DNA from: JAFDVN01 sp964472275
GTDB taxonomy: Bacteria > Acidobacteriota > Holophagae > Holophagales > Holophagaceae
Direction of reading: 5' to 3'
DNA: 64,000 nucleotides
Assembly: GCA_964472275.1 (NCBI GenBank)
Contig: CAYYJN010000005.1
Span: 16,018 to 80,017, forward strand
In this document: positions 23,072-33,255 of the stretch, in pieces
Position numbering within the stretch: the first letter of the stretch is position 1
Layout: each line of letters begins with the position of its first letter
Program-made: the position numbers and the translations under genes
Notes under the pieces: model-generated
The model's database searches: none
What the model saw: the letters and a program-made list of their open reading frames with translations, nothing else
Told to the model about the DNA's origin: nothing

Positions 23072-24010
23072 CTAAAAGGTGTAGTGCACGCCGACGGAGG
23101 CGAGGAATTTCGGCTCGATCTGAAGCCCGTTCACATGCTGGTAGATGGGCACCTGGACGAAGGCGTAGAGGTGGAATTGGTTCGAGACATGCACGGTGAC
23201 GCCCGGGCTCAGGTAGGCCAGCGTCGCGCCGCTGTTGGCCGTGTCCGCCTCCGCGCCACTCTCGGGCTTCTCGGCGCGCACATTGAGCTGGATCGCGGGC
23301 GTCGCCTTCTCCCAGCCCGTGTAGCGGAAGCCCGCGTTCACATTAAGGCCGTTGCCGGGCCGGAAGGCCGCCTGATGCGCCACCGCGACTTGGTAGGAGG
23401 CCTGGGCGAAGTAGCCCCATTGCATCGTCGCGTCACCGAACTTATAGACGCCGATGAGGAGGTCCGTGCTCCCCGTGCCGAGCTGAAGGCCTCGGTCCAC
23501 GGGTTCGCCCGCCTGGGGACCGGACCCGAAGGTGTCTTCGGTCCGCCCGGTGGGCAGCTTCACGCCGACCTGGACGCCGAAGGAGTGGTCCTCACTGAAG
23601 CCCTGGTAGCGACCGAGGAGGCGGATGTCGCCGATCCCCGCGCCGCGCGAAGAGGAAACGGTGGTGTCCCCTTCCGCGATGGTCTCGTGCGTGCGGACGA
23701 AGGTGGGCGCCATCAGCGTCAGGCCCCAGTTGGCGTTGGGGCTCCAGTCCAGCGTGAGCGTCGTGTTTCGGTTGATGGTCCGCTGCTGGATCTCCTGCGC
23801 GGCCGGAAAGCTGATCTTCGAAAGATCCACCACGCCCGTCCCTTGCCGGAGCTGGTCCTGGTTGAAGTAGTCGAAGCGGAGATCCAGCCGGAACCCCGCG
23901 CCGGAAGCGTAGCCTTGGGCCGACCAATCGGAATTCAGCGTGCAGCCACAGGCTCCGCACGCGAAGACTGGCGCGGCGGCGAGAAGGGCCAGGAGGCGGG
24001 GCAGGCGCAT
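23072..24010 (-). CDS. Outer-membrane beta-barrel protein with Cys-rich N-terminus
   Basis: A 312-residue protein. The signal peptide (LPRLLALLAAAPVFA) is followed at once by CGACGC (Cys18, 21 and 23), then by alternating beta-strands typical of phenol-degradation-MetA-like barrels (LDLRFDYFNQDQLRQ, FGVQVGVKLPTGRT, FASVGVHYTF-like end). It ends with an aromatic Phe, as barrel proteins do. The cysteine cluster next to a HC..MCGP exporter suggests metal handling, which is inference. It is the first gene of the pair. Confidence 0.75.
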   Translation of the reverse strand: MRLPRLLALLAAAPVFACGACGCTLNSDWSAQGYASGAGFRLDLRFDYFNQDQLRQGTGVVDLSKISFPAAQEIQQRTINRNTTLTLDWSPNANWGLTLMAPTFVRTHETIAEGDTTVSSSRGAGIGDIRLLGRYQGFSEDHSFGVQVGVKLPTGRTEDTFGSGPQAGEPVDRGLQLGTGSTDLLIGVYKFGDATMQWGYFAQASYQVAVAHQAAFRPGNGLNVNAGFRYTGWEKATPAIQLNVRAEKPESGAEADTANSGATLAYLSPGVTVHVSNQFHLYAFVQVPIYQHVNGLQIEPKFLASVGVHYTF

Positions 24011-24164
24011 CCCATCATCTTAGACCCGCCTCCTCCCCGCGTCCCGCGCGGACCGGACCGGATGGACCGGAATTTGGCGACCGGCTGCTAAACTGACCTC
24101 CGCCCCGCGGGGCGATGGCGGGTTCCATTCGCGGCCTTGAGGCCCACCCGCCCTAGGAGAGCCG

Positions 24165-26024
24165 ATGCCTGTCGCAACCAGCGTCCAAGTCCCCAGCTTC
24201 GTGCAGAACAAGAAGCTGATCGCCTGGGTGGAAGAAGTGGCCGCGCTCTGCCAGCCCGACCGCATCCACTGGTGCGATGGCAGCCAGGAGGAATACGACG
24301 CGCTCTGCGAACGGATGGTCCAGAGCGGCACCTTCAAGAAGCTGAACCCCGCCAAGCGGCCTGGTTCCTTCCTCGCGCTGTCCGACCCCGCCGATGTGGC
24401 GCGGGTGGAGGATCGCACCTTCATCTGCTCGCGCCTCAAGGAGGACGCCGGCCCGAACAACAACTGGGTCGCGCCGGATGAGATGAAGGAGAAGCTGCGC
24501 GGCCTCTTCAAGGGCTGCATGAAGGGCCGCACGCTCTATGTGATCCCCTTCAGCATGGGCCCGCTCGGCTCGAACATCGCCCACATCGGCGTGGAGCTTT
24601 CCGACTCGCCCTATGTGGCCGTCAACATGCGGATCATGACCCGCATGGGCAAGGCCGTGTGCGAGGTCCTGAAGGATGGCGACTTCGTGCCCGCCCTCCA
24701 CAGCGTCGGCGCGCCCCTGGCCGAGGGCCAGAAGGATGTGTCCTGGCCCTGCAACGCCGCCAACAAGTACATCTGCCACTTCCCCGAGACTCGCGAGATC
24801 TGGTCCTTCGGCTCGGGCTACGGCGGCAACGCGCTGCTCGGCAAGAAGTGCTTCGCGCTCCGCATCGCCTCCACCATGGCCCGCGACGAAGGCTGGCTCG
24901 CCGAGCACATGCTCATCCTCGGCATGCAGGAGCCGGGCAAGGACGGCAAGAAGACCTATGTGGCCGCCGCCTTCCCGAGCGCCTGCGGTAAGACGAACTT
25001 CGCCATGCTCCAAATGCCGGAGCGCTTCAAGGACTACAAGGTCACGACCGTCGGCGACGACATCGCCTGGATCAAGCCGGGCAAGGATGGCCGCCTCTAC
25101 GCCATCAACCCCGAGGCCGGCTTCTTCGGCGTGGCGCCGGGCACGAGCATGAAGTCCAACCCCAACGCCATGCTCACCATCACGAAGAACACCATCTTCA
25201 CCAATGTGGCGCTCACCAGCGACGGCGATGTGTGGTGGGAGGGCATGACCGAGGAAGTGCCGGATGGCCTCACCAACTGGCAGGGGCAGCCCCACGACAA
25301 GGCCAGCGGCAAGCCCGCGGCGCACCCCAACGCGCGCTTCACCGCGCCCGCGGGCCAGTGCCCGACCATTGATCCCAAGTGGGAGGACCCCGAGGGCGTG
25401 CCCATCGGCGCCTTCATCTTCGGCGGCCGCCGCGCGACCACCGTGCCCCTCGTCGTCCAGGCCCACAACTGGAGCTTCGGCGTCTACTCCGCCGCCACCA
25501 TCGGTTCCGAGATGACCGCCGCCGCGGCGGGCACCATCGGCCAGGTGCGCCGCGACCCCTTCGCCATGCTGCCCTTCTGCGGCTACCACATGGGCGACTA
25601 CTTCAACCACTGGCTCCAGATGGGCCGCGAGATCCCCGATCCCCCGCGCATCTTCGTCGTCAACTGGTTCCGCAAGGGCGAGGACGGCAAGTTCATGTGG
25701 CCCGGCTACGGCGAGAACTTCCGCATCCTCAAGTGGATCGTGGACCGCGTCCACGGCCGCGTGAGCTGCGTGGAGACGCCCCTGGGCTGGGCGCCCAAGA
25801 AGGGCGATGTGGACCTGGAAGGCATCCAGGGCTTCAACGCCGCCGACTGGGACCGCGTGATGAAGGTGGACAAGGACGAGTGGCGCCGCGAACTGCTGCT
25901 CCACGAGGAGCTCTTCGAGCGCCTCTACGACCGCCTGCCCAAGGAATTCCCGCCCATGCGCCAGCTCCTGCTCTCCGCCCTCTGGCGCACCCGCGGCCTG
26001 GACACGCAGAGCTTCAACGCTTAA
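24165..26024 (+). CDS. pckG: Phosphoenolpyruvate carboxykinase (GTP)
   Basis: A 619-residue enzyme that interconverts oxaloacetate and PEP with GTP/GDP, at the branch between the TCA cycle and gluconeogenesis. The GTP-type P-loop is FPSACGKTNFAM, with the reactive Cys274 and Lys276. FGSGYGGNALLGKKCFALR and VGDDIAWIKPG are the metal- and substrate-binding segments, and NWFRKGEDGKFMWPGYGEN is the guanine-binding region. Length and order match the GTP class, not the ATP class. The gene stands alone; its TAA lies in the first base pairs of the inverted repeat that encloses the next gene. Confidence 0.97.
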   Translation: MPVATSVQVPSFVQNKKLIAWVEEVAALCQPDRIHWCDGSQEEYDALCERMVQSGTFKKLNPAKRPGSFLALSDPADVARVEDRTFICSRLKEDAGPNNNWVAPDEMKEKLRGLFKGCMKGRTLYVIPFSMGPLGSNIAHIGVELSDSPYVAVNMRIMTRMGKAVCEVLKDGDFVPALHSVGAPLAEGQKDVSWPCNAANKYICHFPETREIWSFGSGYGGNALLGKKCFALRIASTMARDEGWLAEHMLILGMQEPGKDGKKTYVAAAFPSACGKTNFAMLQMPERFKDYKVTTVGDDIAWIKPGKDGRLYAINPEAGFFGVAPGTSMKSNPNAMLTITKNTIFTNVALTSDGDVWWEGMTEEVPDGLTNWQGQPHDKASGKPAAHPNARFTAPAGQCPTIDPKWEDPEGVPIGAFIFGGRRATTVPLVVQAHNWSFGVYSAATIGSEMTAAAAGTIGQVRRDPFAMLPFCGYHMGDYFNHWLQMGREIPDPPRIFVVNWFRKGEDGKFMWPGYGENFRILKWIVDRVHGRVSCVETPLGWAPKKGDVDLEGIQGFNAADWDRVMKVDKDEWRRELLLHEELFERLYDRLPKEFPPMRQLLLSALWRTRGLDTQSFNA

Positions 26025-26056
26025 GGGGCCACGGGCCTCGGACCACGGGCCTCGGG
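26019..26056 (+). repeat. Left inverted-repeat arm (family C) of the DUF1398 cassette
   Basis: Bases 26032-26056 (beginning CGGGCCTCGGACCACGGGCC) are the exact reverse complement of 26509-26533. Similarity continues outward as GCTTAAGGGGCC here against GCTTAAACGGGCC read inward from 26547. The arm includes the pckG stop codon. Confidence 0.85.
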
Positions 26057-26090
26057 AAAAGCATCCTGGTGGCCGTTCGTGGGAGTTCCC

Positions 26091-26507
26091 ATGAGCAAGG
26101 CTATCGAGAACCTTCAAGCGGCACTCCAGAGGGGGGAAGTGAATCGCCCAAAAGTGGGTGGCTTCCCTCATTTGGCGGAAGCCCTTCGCCAAGCTGGGAT
26201 CACCCGCAACCTCTGGTCGCTGCCCTCCTGCCAAAGCCTCTTCCTCACCCAGGAAGGCCCGGTGGTCATCCAGGGCACGCCTCTGGTCACCAGCTTCGCG
26301 GAAGTTCCAGTCTTCGACCAAACCGCGCTGATCGCCGCGTTGCGAACCGATCAAGCGGGGAAGAGCACCTTCCCGGAGTTCCTGCAGGCCACCTGGCGGG
26401 CGGGGGTCATCAGCTACGAGGTGGATTTCGCCGCGCGAACCGTCACCTATCGCGGCTGCAACGGCGAAACCTATGTCGAGGCCTACCCCGCCGTAGAAGT
26501 TGGGTAA
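26091..26507 (+). CDS. DUF1398 family protein (YbcV-like)
   Basis: A 138-residue protein; GGGAG precedes the ATG at 26091. The C-terminal half has the DUF1398 signature: GKSTFPEFLQATWRAGVISY, then EVDFAARTVTYRGCNGETY. E. coli YbcV, of the same family, is a lambdoid-prophage gene of unknown function. The gene sits alone between two perfect 25-bp inverted repeats; its TAA ends one base before the right arm. That arrangement looks like a small mobile cassette. Confidence 0.85.
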   Translation: MSKAIENLQAALQRGEVNRPKVGGFPHLAEALRQAGITRNLWSLPSCQSLFLTQEGPVVIQGTPLVTSFAEVPVFDQTALIAALRTDQAGKSTFPEFLQATWRAGVISYEVDFAARTVTYRGCNGETYVEAYPAVEVG

Positions 26508-26508
26508 T

Positions 26509-26547
26509 CCCGAGGCCCGTGGTCCGAGGCCCGAGGCCCGTTTAAGC
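26509..26547 (-). repeat. Right inverted-repeat arm (family C) of the DUF1398 cassette
   Basis: Units CCCGAGGCCCG, TGGTCCGAGG and CCCGAGGCCCG. Bases 26509-26533 are a perfect 25-bp inverted copy of 26032-26056; the segment after that (TTTAAGC) mirrors the left flank. Confidence 0.85.
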
Positions 26548-26554
26548 TCTATTC

Positions 26555-28405
26555 ATGCCCACCGACGATCCCGGGACTTTCTGCCAGAACTGCCTCGCCT
26601 GGAATCCGGGCGATCGGGAGGTCTGCGCCAAGTGCGGCACGCGGCTGCTGATCCTCCACGGCGATCAGGCCTGGGAGGACGAGCCCGAGGAAGCGGACGC
26701 CGAGGATCTGGAAGAGCATTTCCTGGAGCGCATCACCGGCCTCGAAGAGACGGTGCGGCGCATGGAGACCTACCTGGAGACGGTCTCGGACCAGCTCGGC
26801 AAGCTGGAGCGCGCGGAGATCATGCTGCGCAACGGGCTCATGGCCCTCGTGCAGGAGATGGAGCAGCACCGCCAATTAGACGCCCGCGCCTTCAGCGAGC
26901 GCTGGGAAGGGCTCGTGGAGGAGAACCTCCACCTCATCGGCGCCCGCGAGCTGTTCACGCGCTACCGCGCGCGCATCCTCCCCATCGCGCGGCCCAAGTC
27001 CATGGCCCAGCTCCGCCGCGCCCTCAACGAGACCATGGCCTTCCTGGAAGAGGGCCAGCTCATGGAAGGCGCGGAACGGCTCGCCCAGGCCGTGCAGCAG
27101 GATCCGAAGAACTACGAGCTCTGCTACACCGCCGCCGCCTTGCTGGAAGGGGCCCAGCGCTTCGAGGACGCGGAAGCCCTCGCCCGCAAGGTGATCCAGC
27201 TCAGCCCTCGCCACTTCGAAGGCTGGATGCTGCTGGCGCGCCTGCTCTGGGAACTCCCCGATCAGGTGGATGAGGCCATCGAGGCGCTGGAGACCGCCGC
27301 CGACATCCATCCCGAAGACGCCGAGCCCCACCTCATGCTCGCCGAACTGCTCCAGGAGCAGGACGACCTCCAGGGCTCCCTGGACGCGGCACTGGCGGCC
27401 GTGAAGCGGCGACGGGACGGCGAGACGCTGCTTCGCCTGGGCCGTGTGCGTCTCGCGCGGGGCGAAGGCGCGGAAGCCGTGCCCATCCTCAAGGAAGCCT
27501 CCGCCTTCCAGCCCGGCGATCTCGACACGCGGGAATGCCTGGCGGAGGCCTACCTCGCCATGAACGAACGGCCCAAGGCCTTCGCGATCCTCCAGGAATT
27601 GCTCGATCAAAACCCCGGCGATCCCGAGCTGCTGTTGCTGCTGGACGCCGAGGACCAGCCCCAGCTCCGCTCCGCGCGGGAAGGCAAACCGTCCACCAAA
27701 CATCTGCTGGACGAGGCCGAGCACAGTCTGGATGAAGGCCTTCTGGAAGAAGCGGATTCCCTCCTCAAGCGCGCGCGGCGCAAGGGCGCGAGCCAGCGGT
27801 TGGATTGGCTGGAACTGCGTGCCGCCTTCCGCCGAAACCCTGCCGCGGCGCTGCCCGCGGCCCTCGCCTTCGCCCAATCGGATCGCCATCCCCGCCTATG
27901 CTTCCTGGCCCTGCGCCTCGGCCTCGAATACCTGATGGACACGGGCCGCCAAGCCGAAGTCCAACCCGCCCTCGACGCCTTCCTCGCGCGCCATCCCAAG
28001 AGCACTGGCGCCTGGGAGGCCGCGCTCATGCGTCTGGCCAACCGGCTCGGCGCCGGACAGCCCACCGAGGCCGATCTGGCGGAGGCCCGTCGCCTCCACC
28101 AACAGCCCCTGCCCGGCTTCCAGGCCCGAGCCCGCACCCTGCTCGGCCAATACCTCCTCGCCATGGGCCGCCCGAACGAAGTGGTGGACCTCGTGGACCC
28201 CGTCCTCGAACGCGAACCGACCCTCCTCAACCATTTCCAGCTCGGCGCCGCTCTGGCCGCCACCGGCGAAGGACCGGACGCGGCCGACCTGCTCCGTCAC
28301 GGCCTCGAAGCCGACCAAGGCGACCTCAGCGACACCCAGGCCAAGGAAGTCCGCAACCAGATGAAGGCGCTGCTCAAGGACTTGGAATCCACCTCGCGAC
28401 CCTGA
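26555..28405 (+). CDS. Zinc-ribbon plus TPR protein
   Basis: A 616-residue protein. Cys10, 13, 24 and 27 form a small zinc ribbon (FCQNC and VCAKCGTRLL). A coiled-coil follows (ERITGLEETVRRMETYLETV), then at least ten TPR-like units, for example AVQQDPKNYELCYTAAALLE and KVIQLSPRHFEGWMLLARLL. No signal peptide or membrane helix is present. It resembles large TPR adaptor proteins found in delta-proteobacteria and Acidobacteriota. The suf promoter begins just after its stop. Confidence 0.82.
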   Translation: MPTDDPGTFCQNCLAWNPGDREVCAKCGTRLLILHGDQAWEDEPEEADAEDLEEHFLERITGLEETVRRMETYLETVSDQLGKLERAEIMLRNGLMALVQEMEQHRQLDARAFSERWEGLVEENLHLIGARELFTRYRARILPIARPKSMAQLRRALNETMAFLEEGQLMEGAERLAQAVQQDPKNYELCYTAAALLEGAQRFEDAEALARKVIQLSPRHFEGWMLLARLLWELPDQVDEAIEALETAADIHPEDAEPHLMLAELLQEQDDLQGSLDAALAAVKRRRDGETLLRLGRVRLARGEGAEAVPILKEASAFQPGDLDTRECLAEAYLAMNERPKAFAILQELLDQNPGDPELLLLLDAEDQPQLRSAREGKPSTKHLLDEAEHSLDEGLLEEADSLLKRARRKGASQRLDWLELRAAFRRNPAAALPAALAFAQSDRHPRLCFLALRLGLEYLMDTGRQAEVQPALDAFLARHPKSTGAWEAALMRLANRLGAGQPTEADLAEARRLHQQPLPGFQARARTLLGQYLLAMGRPNEVVDLVDPVLEREPTLLNHFQLGAALAATGEGPDAADLLRHGLEADQGDLSDTQAKEVRNQMKALLKDLESTSRP

Positions 28406-28419
28406 CGCCGCTTCAATTA

Positions 28420-28452
28420 ATAGTTGACATGACAGGTCAGGATTGCACAATG
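28420..28452 (+). promoter_or_regulatory. suf promoter with IscR/Rrf2-like operator
   Basis: TTGACA (28424-28429) and CACAAT (28446-28451), 16 bp apart, make a good promoter 21 bp before sufB. Overlapping the -35 box, ATAGTTGAC (28420-28428) and GTCAGG (28436-28441) match both half-sites of the IscR type 1 consensus (ATASYYGAC...GTCRRS) with the expected spacing; the outermost bases match less well. Regulation by an Fe-S-sensing Rrf2 protein is therefore likely, though no such gene is in the window. Confidence 0.65.
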
Positions 28453-28472
28453 GAAGGGCTCGGGAGGCCGCT

Positions 28473-29909
28473 ATGGCGTCGAGCCTGTCGCAACTCACAG
28501 GCCAGGAATACAAGTACGGCTTCCGGACGGAGATCGAGTCCGACTCGGCCCCTCCGGGGCTGTCCGAGGACATCATCCGCTTCATCAGCGCGAAGAAGGG
28601 CGAGCCGGACTGGATGCTCGCGTTCCGCCTGAAGGCCTACACGCACTGGCAGGGCATGGCCTTCCCCGAATGGGCGAAGGTGCAGTACGAGAAGCCCGAC
28701 TTCCAGAAGATCGTCTACTACAGCGCGCCGAAGCCGAAGGCCAAGCTGGCCTCCATGGACGAAGTGGATCCGGAATTGATCCGCACCTTCGAGAAGCTGG
28801 GCGTGCCCATCAACGAGCAGAAGGCGCTCGCGGGCGTGGCGGTGGATGTGGTCTTCGACTCGGTGAGCGTGACGACCACCTACAAGACGAAGCTCCGCGA
28901 GGCGGGCGTCATCTTCTGCTCCATGTCCGAAGCCATCCGCGAGCATCCCGAACTCATCCAGAAATACCTCGGCAGCGTCGTGCCCTACTCGGACAACTTC
29001 TACGCGGCGCTCAACTCCGCCGTGTTCACGGATGGCTCCTTCGTCTTCATCCCGAAAGGGGTGAAGTGCCCCATGGAGCTGAACACCTACTTCCGCATCA
29101 ACAACGAGGCGAGCGGCCAGTTCGAGCGCACGCTCATCGTGGCGGAAGAAGGCGCGAGCGTCTCCTACCTGGAAGGCTGCACCGCGCCCAAGTTCGACAC
29201 CAACCAGCTGCACGCCGCCGTGGTGGAGCTCGTGGCGCTGGATGACGCGGACATCAAGTACTCCACCGTCCAGAACTGGTACGCCGGGGACAAGGACGGC
29301 CGTGGCGGCATCTTCAACTTCGTCACCAAGCGCGGCCTCTGCAAAGGCAAGCGCAGCAAGATCAGCTGGACTCAAGTGGAGACCGGATCGGCCATCACCT
29401 GGAAGTACCCGTCCTGCGTGCTGCTGGGCGACGACAGCATCGGCGAGTTCTACTCCGTCGCGCTCACCAACCACAAGCAGCAGGCGGACACCGGCACGAA
29501 GATGATCCACCTCGGCCGCGGCACGAAGAGCACGATCATCTCGAAGGGCATCAGCGCGGGCGAGAGTAGCAACGCCTACCGCGGCCTCGTGAAGGTCGGC
29601 CCAAAGGCGGAGGGCGCGCGCAACTTCAGCCAATGCGATTCCATGCTCATCGGCCAGGCCAGCGGCGCCCACACCTTCCCCTACATCGAGGTGCAGAACA
29701 ACTCGGCGAAGGTGGAACACGAGGCGACGACGAGCAAGATCGGCGAGGAGCAGCTCTTCTACTTCCAGCAGCGGGGCATCCCCGCCGAGGACGCCGTGAG
29801 CATGATCATCAACGGCTTCTGCAAGGAAGTCTTCCGCGAGCTGCCAATGGAGTTCGCCGTCGAAGCCACCAAGCTGCTCTCCCTCAAGCTCGAAGGCAGC
29901 GTGGGATGA
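28473..29909 (+). CDS. sufB: Fe-S cluster assembly scaffold SufB
   Basis: A 478-residue protein, the core of the SufBCD scaffold. GGGAGG five bases before the ATG at 28473 sets the start; an earlier ATG overlaps the promoter. Family segments are clear: KYGFRTEIESDSAPPGLSED, MLAFRLKAYTHWQ, FVFIPKGVKCPMELNTYFRIN, SYLEGCTAPKFDTNQLHAAV (with the functional Cys) and HEATTSKIGEEQLFYFQQRG. The order sufB-C-D-S-U-nfu is complete. A family B repeat separates it from sufC. Confidence 0.97.
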   Translation: MASSLSQLTGQEYKYGFRTEIESDSAPPGLSEDIIRFISAKKGEPDWMLAFRLKAYTHWQGMAFPEWAKVQYEKPDFQKIVYYSAPKPKAKLASMDEVDPELIRTFEKLGVPINEQKALAGVAVDVVFDSVSVTTTYKTKLREAGVIFCSMSEAIREHPELIQKYLGSVVPYSDNFYAALNSAVFTDGSFVFIPKGVKCPMELNTYFRINNEASGQFERTLIVAEEGASVSYLEGCTAPKFDTNQLHAAVVELVALDDADIKYSTVQNWYAGDKDGRGGIFNFVTKRGLCKGKRSKISWTQVETGSAITWKYPSCVLLGDDSIGEFYSVALTNHKQQADTGTKMIHLGRGTKSTIISKGISAGESSNAYRGLVKVGPKAEGARNFSQCDSMLIGQASGAHTFPYIEVQNNSAKVEHEATTSKIGEEQLFYFQQRGIPAEDAVSMIINGFCKEVFRELPMEFAVEATKLLSLKLEGSVG

Positions 29910-29912
29910 AGA

Positions 29913-29986
29913 ACATTCATCCGCAGATTACGCCGATGACGCAGATTCAAAACCGATCTGCGCAATCGGCGTAATCTGTGGATAAA
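29913..29986. repeat. CGCAGATTA hairpin between sufB and sufC (family B)
   Basis: The left arm TTCATCCGCAGATTACGCCG (from 29916) continues to GCAGATTC. The right arm, read in complement from 29986, is TTTATCCACAGATTACGCCG followed by ATTGCGCAGATC. The arms pair almost throughout with a six-base loop. The hairpin ends just before the sufC ribosome-binding site (GGGAG at 29990-29994). Confidence 0.85.
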
Positions 29987-29999
29987 TTTGGGAGTTTTC

Positions 30000-30746
30000 A
30001 TGCTTTCCATCAAGAACCTGAGCGCGTCGGTGGGCGAGAAACCCGTCCTCAAGGGCATCAACCTGGAGGTGGGCGCGGGCGAGATCCACGCCATCATGGG
30101 CCCCAATGGCAGCGGCAAGAGCACGCTGGGCAAGGTCCTCGCGGGGCATCCGGCCTACGAGGTGACGGAGGGTTCCGTCACCTACCTCGGCCAGGATCTG
30201 TTCGCGATGGAAGCGGATGAACGCGCGCGGCTCGGGCTCTTCCTCGGCTTCCAGCACCCCATCGAGGTGCCCGGCGTCTCCAACGCCCAGTTCTTGCGCT
30301 TGGCCTACAACAAGCAGGCCGAAGCCCAAGGCCGCGACGAGCTGGACCCGCTGGAGTTCGACGACTTCATCAAGGCCAAGCTGAAGGTGGTCGCCATGAA
30401 GGAGGAGTACCTGGATCGCGGCCTCAACGAAGGCTTCTCCGGCGGCGAGCGCAAGCGCAACGAGATCCTTCAGATGGCCGTGCTCGATCCGAAGCTCGCC
30501 ATCCTCGACGAGCTGGACTCGGGCCTGGATGTGGACGCGCTGCGCATCGTCGGCGAGGCCGTCAACGCGATGCGCCGCGCGGACCGGGCCATCCTCCTCG
30601 TCACCCACTACCAGCGCCTGCTGGACCACATCCCCGCGGACAAGGTGCACATCCTCAGCGGCGGACGCATCGTCGCATCCGGCGGACCGGAGCTGGCGCT
30701 CCGCGTGGAGAAGGAAGGCTACGACTGGCTCGCGGTGGGCGCATGA
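30000..30746 (+). CDS. sufC: Fe-S cluster assembly ATPase SufC
   Basis: A 248-residue ABC-type ATPase that powers SufBCD. Walker A is GPNGSGKSTLGKVL, the signature is FSGGERKRNEILQM, Walker B is LAILDELDSGLD (the SufC form with LDELDSG), and the His switch is LLVTHYQRLL. GGGAG five bases before the ATG at 30000 sets the start. The stop overlaps the sufD start (ATGA). Confidence 0.97.
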   Translation: MLSIKNLSASVGEKPVLKGINLEVGAGEIHAIMGPNGSGKSTLGKVLAGHPAYEVTEGSVTYLGQDLFAMEADERARLGLFLGFQHPIEVPGVSNAQFLRLAYNKQAEAQGRDELDPLEFDDFIKAKLKVVAMKEEYLDRGLNEGFSGGERKRNEILQMAVLDPKLAILDELDSGLDVDALRIVGEAVNAMRRADRAILLVTHYQRLLDHIPADKVHILSGGRIVASGGPELALRVEKEGYDWLAVGA

Positions 30747-32013
30747 GCGTCGTCGCCGCTTCGAGCCTCGTCGCGGACCTGCTGGCCCTGCCGCGTCCCG
30801 AGGGCTGGGAGGCCCTTCGCGCGAACGCGGAAGCGCGCGCGGAGAAGCTCGGTCTGCCCACCTTGAAGCAGGAGGACTGGAAGTACCTGGACCTTTCGGC
30901 CCTCACCGACCTGGCCTTTGCGCCCGCAGCGCCCGCGGAGATGGACATCCGCGACCGCATCCTGCCCGAGGCTCGCGGCGGACGCCTCGTCTTCGTCAAC
31001 GGCCGACCCGATCCGCACCACTCCTGCGTCTCGGGCCTGCCCGCGGGTGTGCGGCTGCTGCCGTTGTCCCAGGCCAGCGAAGCCGCGTCGGCGCTCGGAA
31101 CGATCCTCGACCCGGAGACCATGGACGCCTTCGCGGCGCTGAACACGGCGCGCTTCACGGACGGTGCCTTCCTCTTCGTGCCGCGCGGGGTGAAGGTGGA
31201 TTCGCCGCTGCATGTGCTCTTCCTCACGAAGACCGATCGCCCGGCCTTCACCCTGCCCCGCGTCCTCATCGTCCTGGAGCGCGGCGCGGAGCTGGAGCTC
31301 ATCGAGGAACACGCGGGCGAGGGCGCTTACCTCAGCGCGCCCATCGTGGAAGTGAAGCTCGGCGAGAACGCTCACTTGCGCCACGAGCGCGTGCAGCGCC
31401 AGTCGGACGAAGCCTTCCACCTCGGCAGCCTCGCCGCGGAACTCGCGAAAGACGCCCGCTACTTCAGCCGCACCATCTCCTTCGGCGCGAAGCTCAGCCG
31501 CGAAACGCCCTCCGCCACCCTCGCCTCCGGCGCCGAATTGGCCCTGGACGGGCTCGCGCTTCTGGATGGCTCGCAAGTTTCCGACACCCACAGCACGATC
31601 CGCCACGCCGCGCCCAACGCCCAGAGCCGCCAGACCCACAAGGCCATCGTGGATGGTTCGGCCCGGGCGATCTTCAACGGCCGCATCCTCGTCGCGCCCT
31701 TCGCCTCCGGCACCGACGCGCAGCAGCAGAGCCGCAACCTCCTGCTCTCGGATCACGCCCGCGTGGACACGAAGCCGCAGCTCGAGATCGAGAACGACGA
31801 TGTGAAGTGCGCCCACGGCGCGGCCATCGGCCAGCTGGATCCGGACGAGCTGTTCTACCTCCAGAGCCGCGGCATGGACCTCGCCACCGCGAAGAACCTG
31901 CTCACCTACGGCTTCGCCTCCGACCTGCTCGGGCGCATCCCCGTGGCGAGCCTGCGCCGCTCCCTGCGCCAGCAGGTGCTGGCCCGCACCCACGCGGCGC
32001 TTGGGGAGCTGGC

Positions 32014-32017
<4 letters not shown>
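30743..32017 (+). CDS. sufD: Fe-S cluster assembly protein SufD
   Basis: A 424-residue partner of SufB in the scaffold. The N-terminal helical part (LPTLKQEDWKYLDLSALTDL) and the right-handed beta-helix region are typical. The C-terminal motif GAAIGQLDPDELFYLQSRGM, with its conserved His just before it (KCAHGAAIG), is the SufB/SufD family end. The start overlaps the sufC stop and the stop overlaps the sufS start, so all three are translationally coupled. Confidence 0.95.
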
Positions 32018-33252
<1,235 letters not shown>

Positions 33253-33255
33253 CCC

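Noticed and set aside
21755..24091. Open frame of about 780 codons antisense to the TPR, exporter and barrel genes
   Set aside because: It crosses three well-supported genes and two repeats; no motif is seen. It results from G+C-rich third positions.
24153..26354. Open frame of about 730 codons antisense to pckG
   Set aside because: pckG is certain, and the antisense product is low-complexity His/Ala/Gly without domains.
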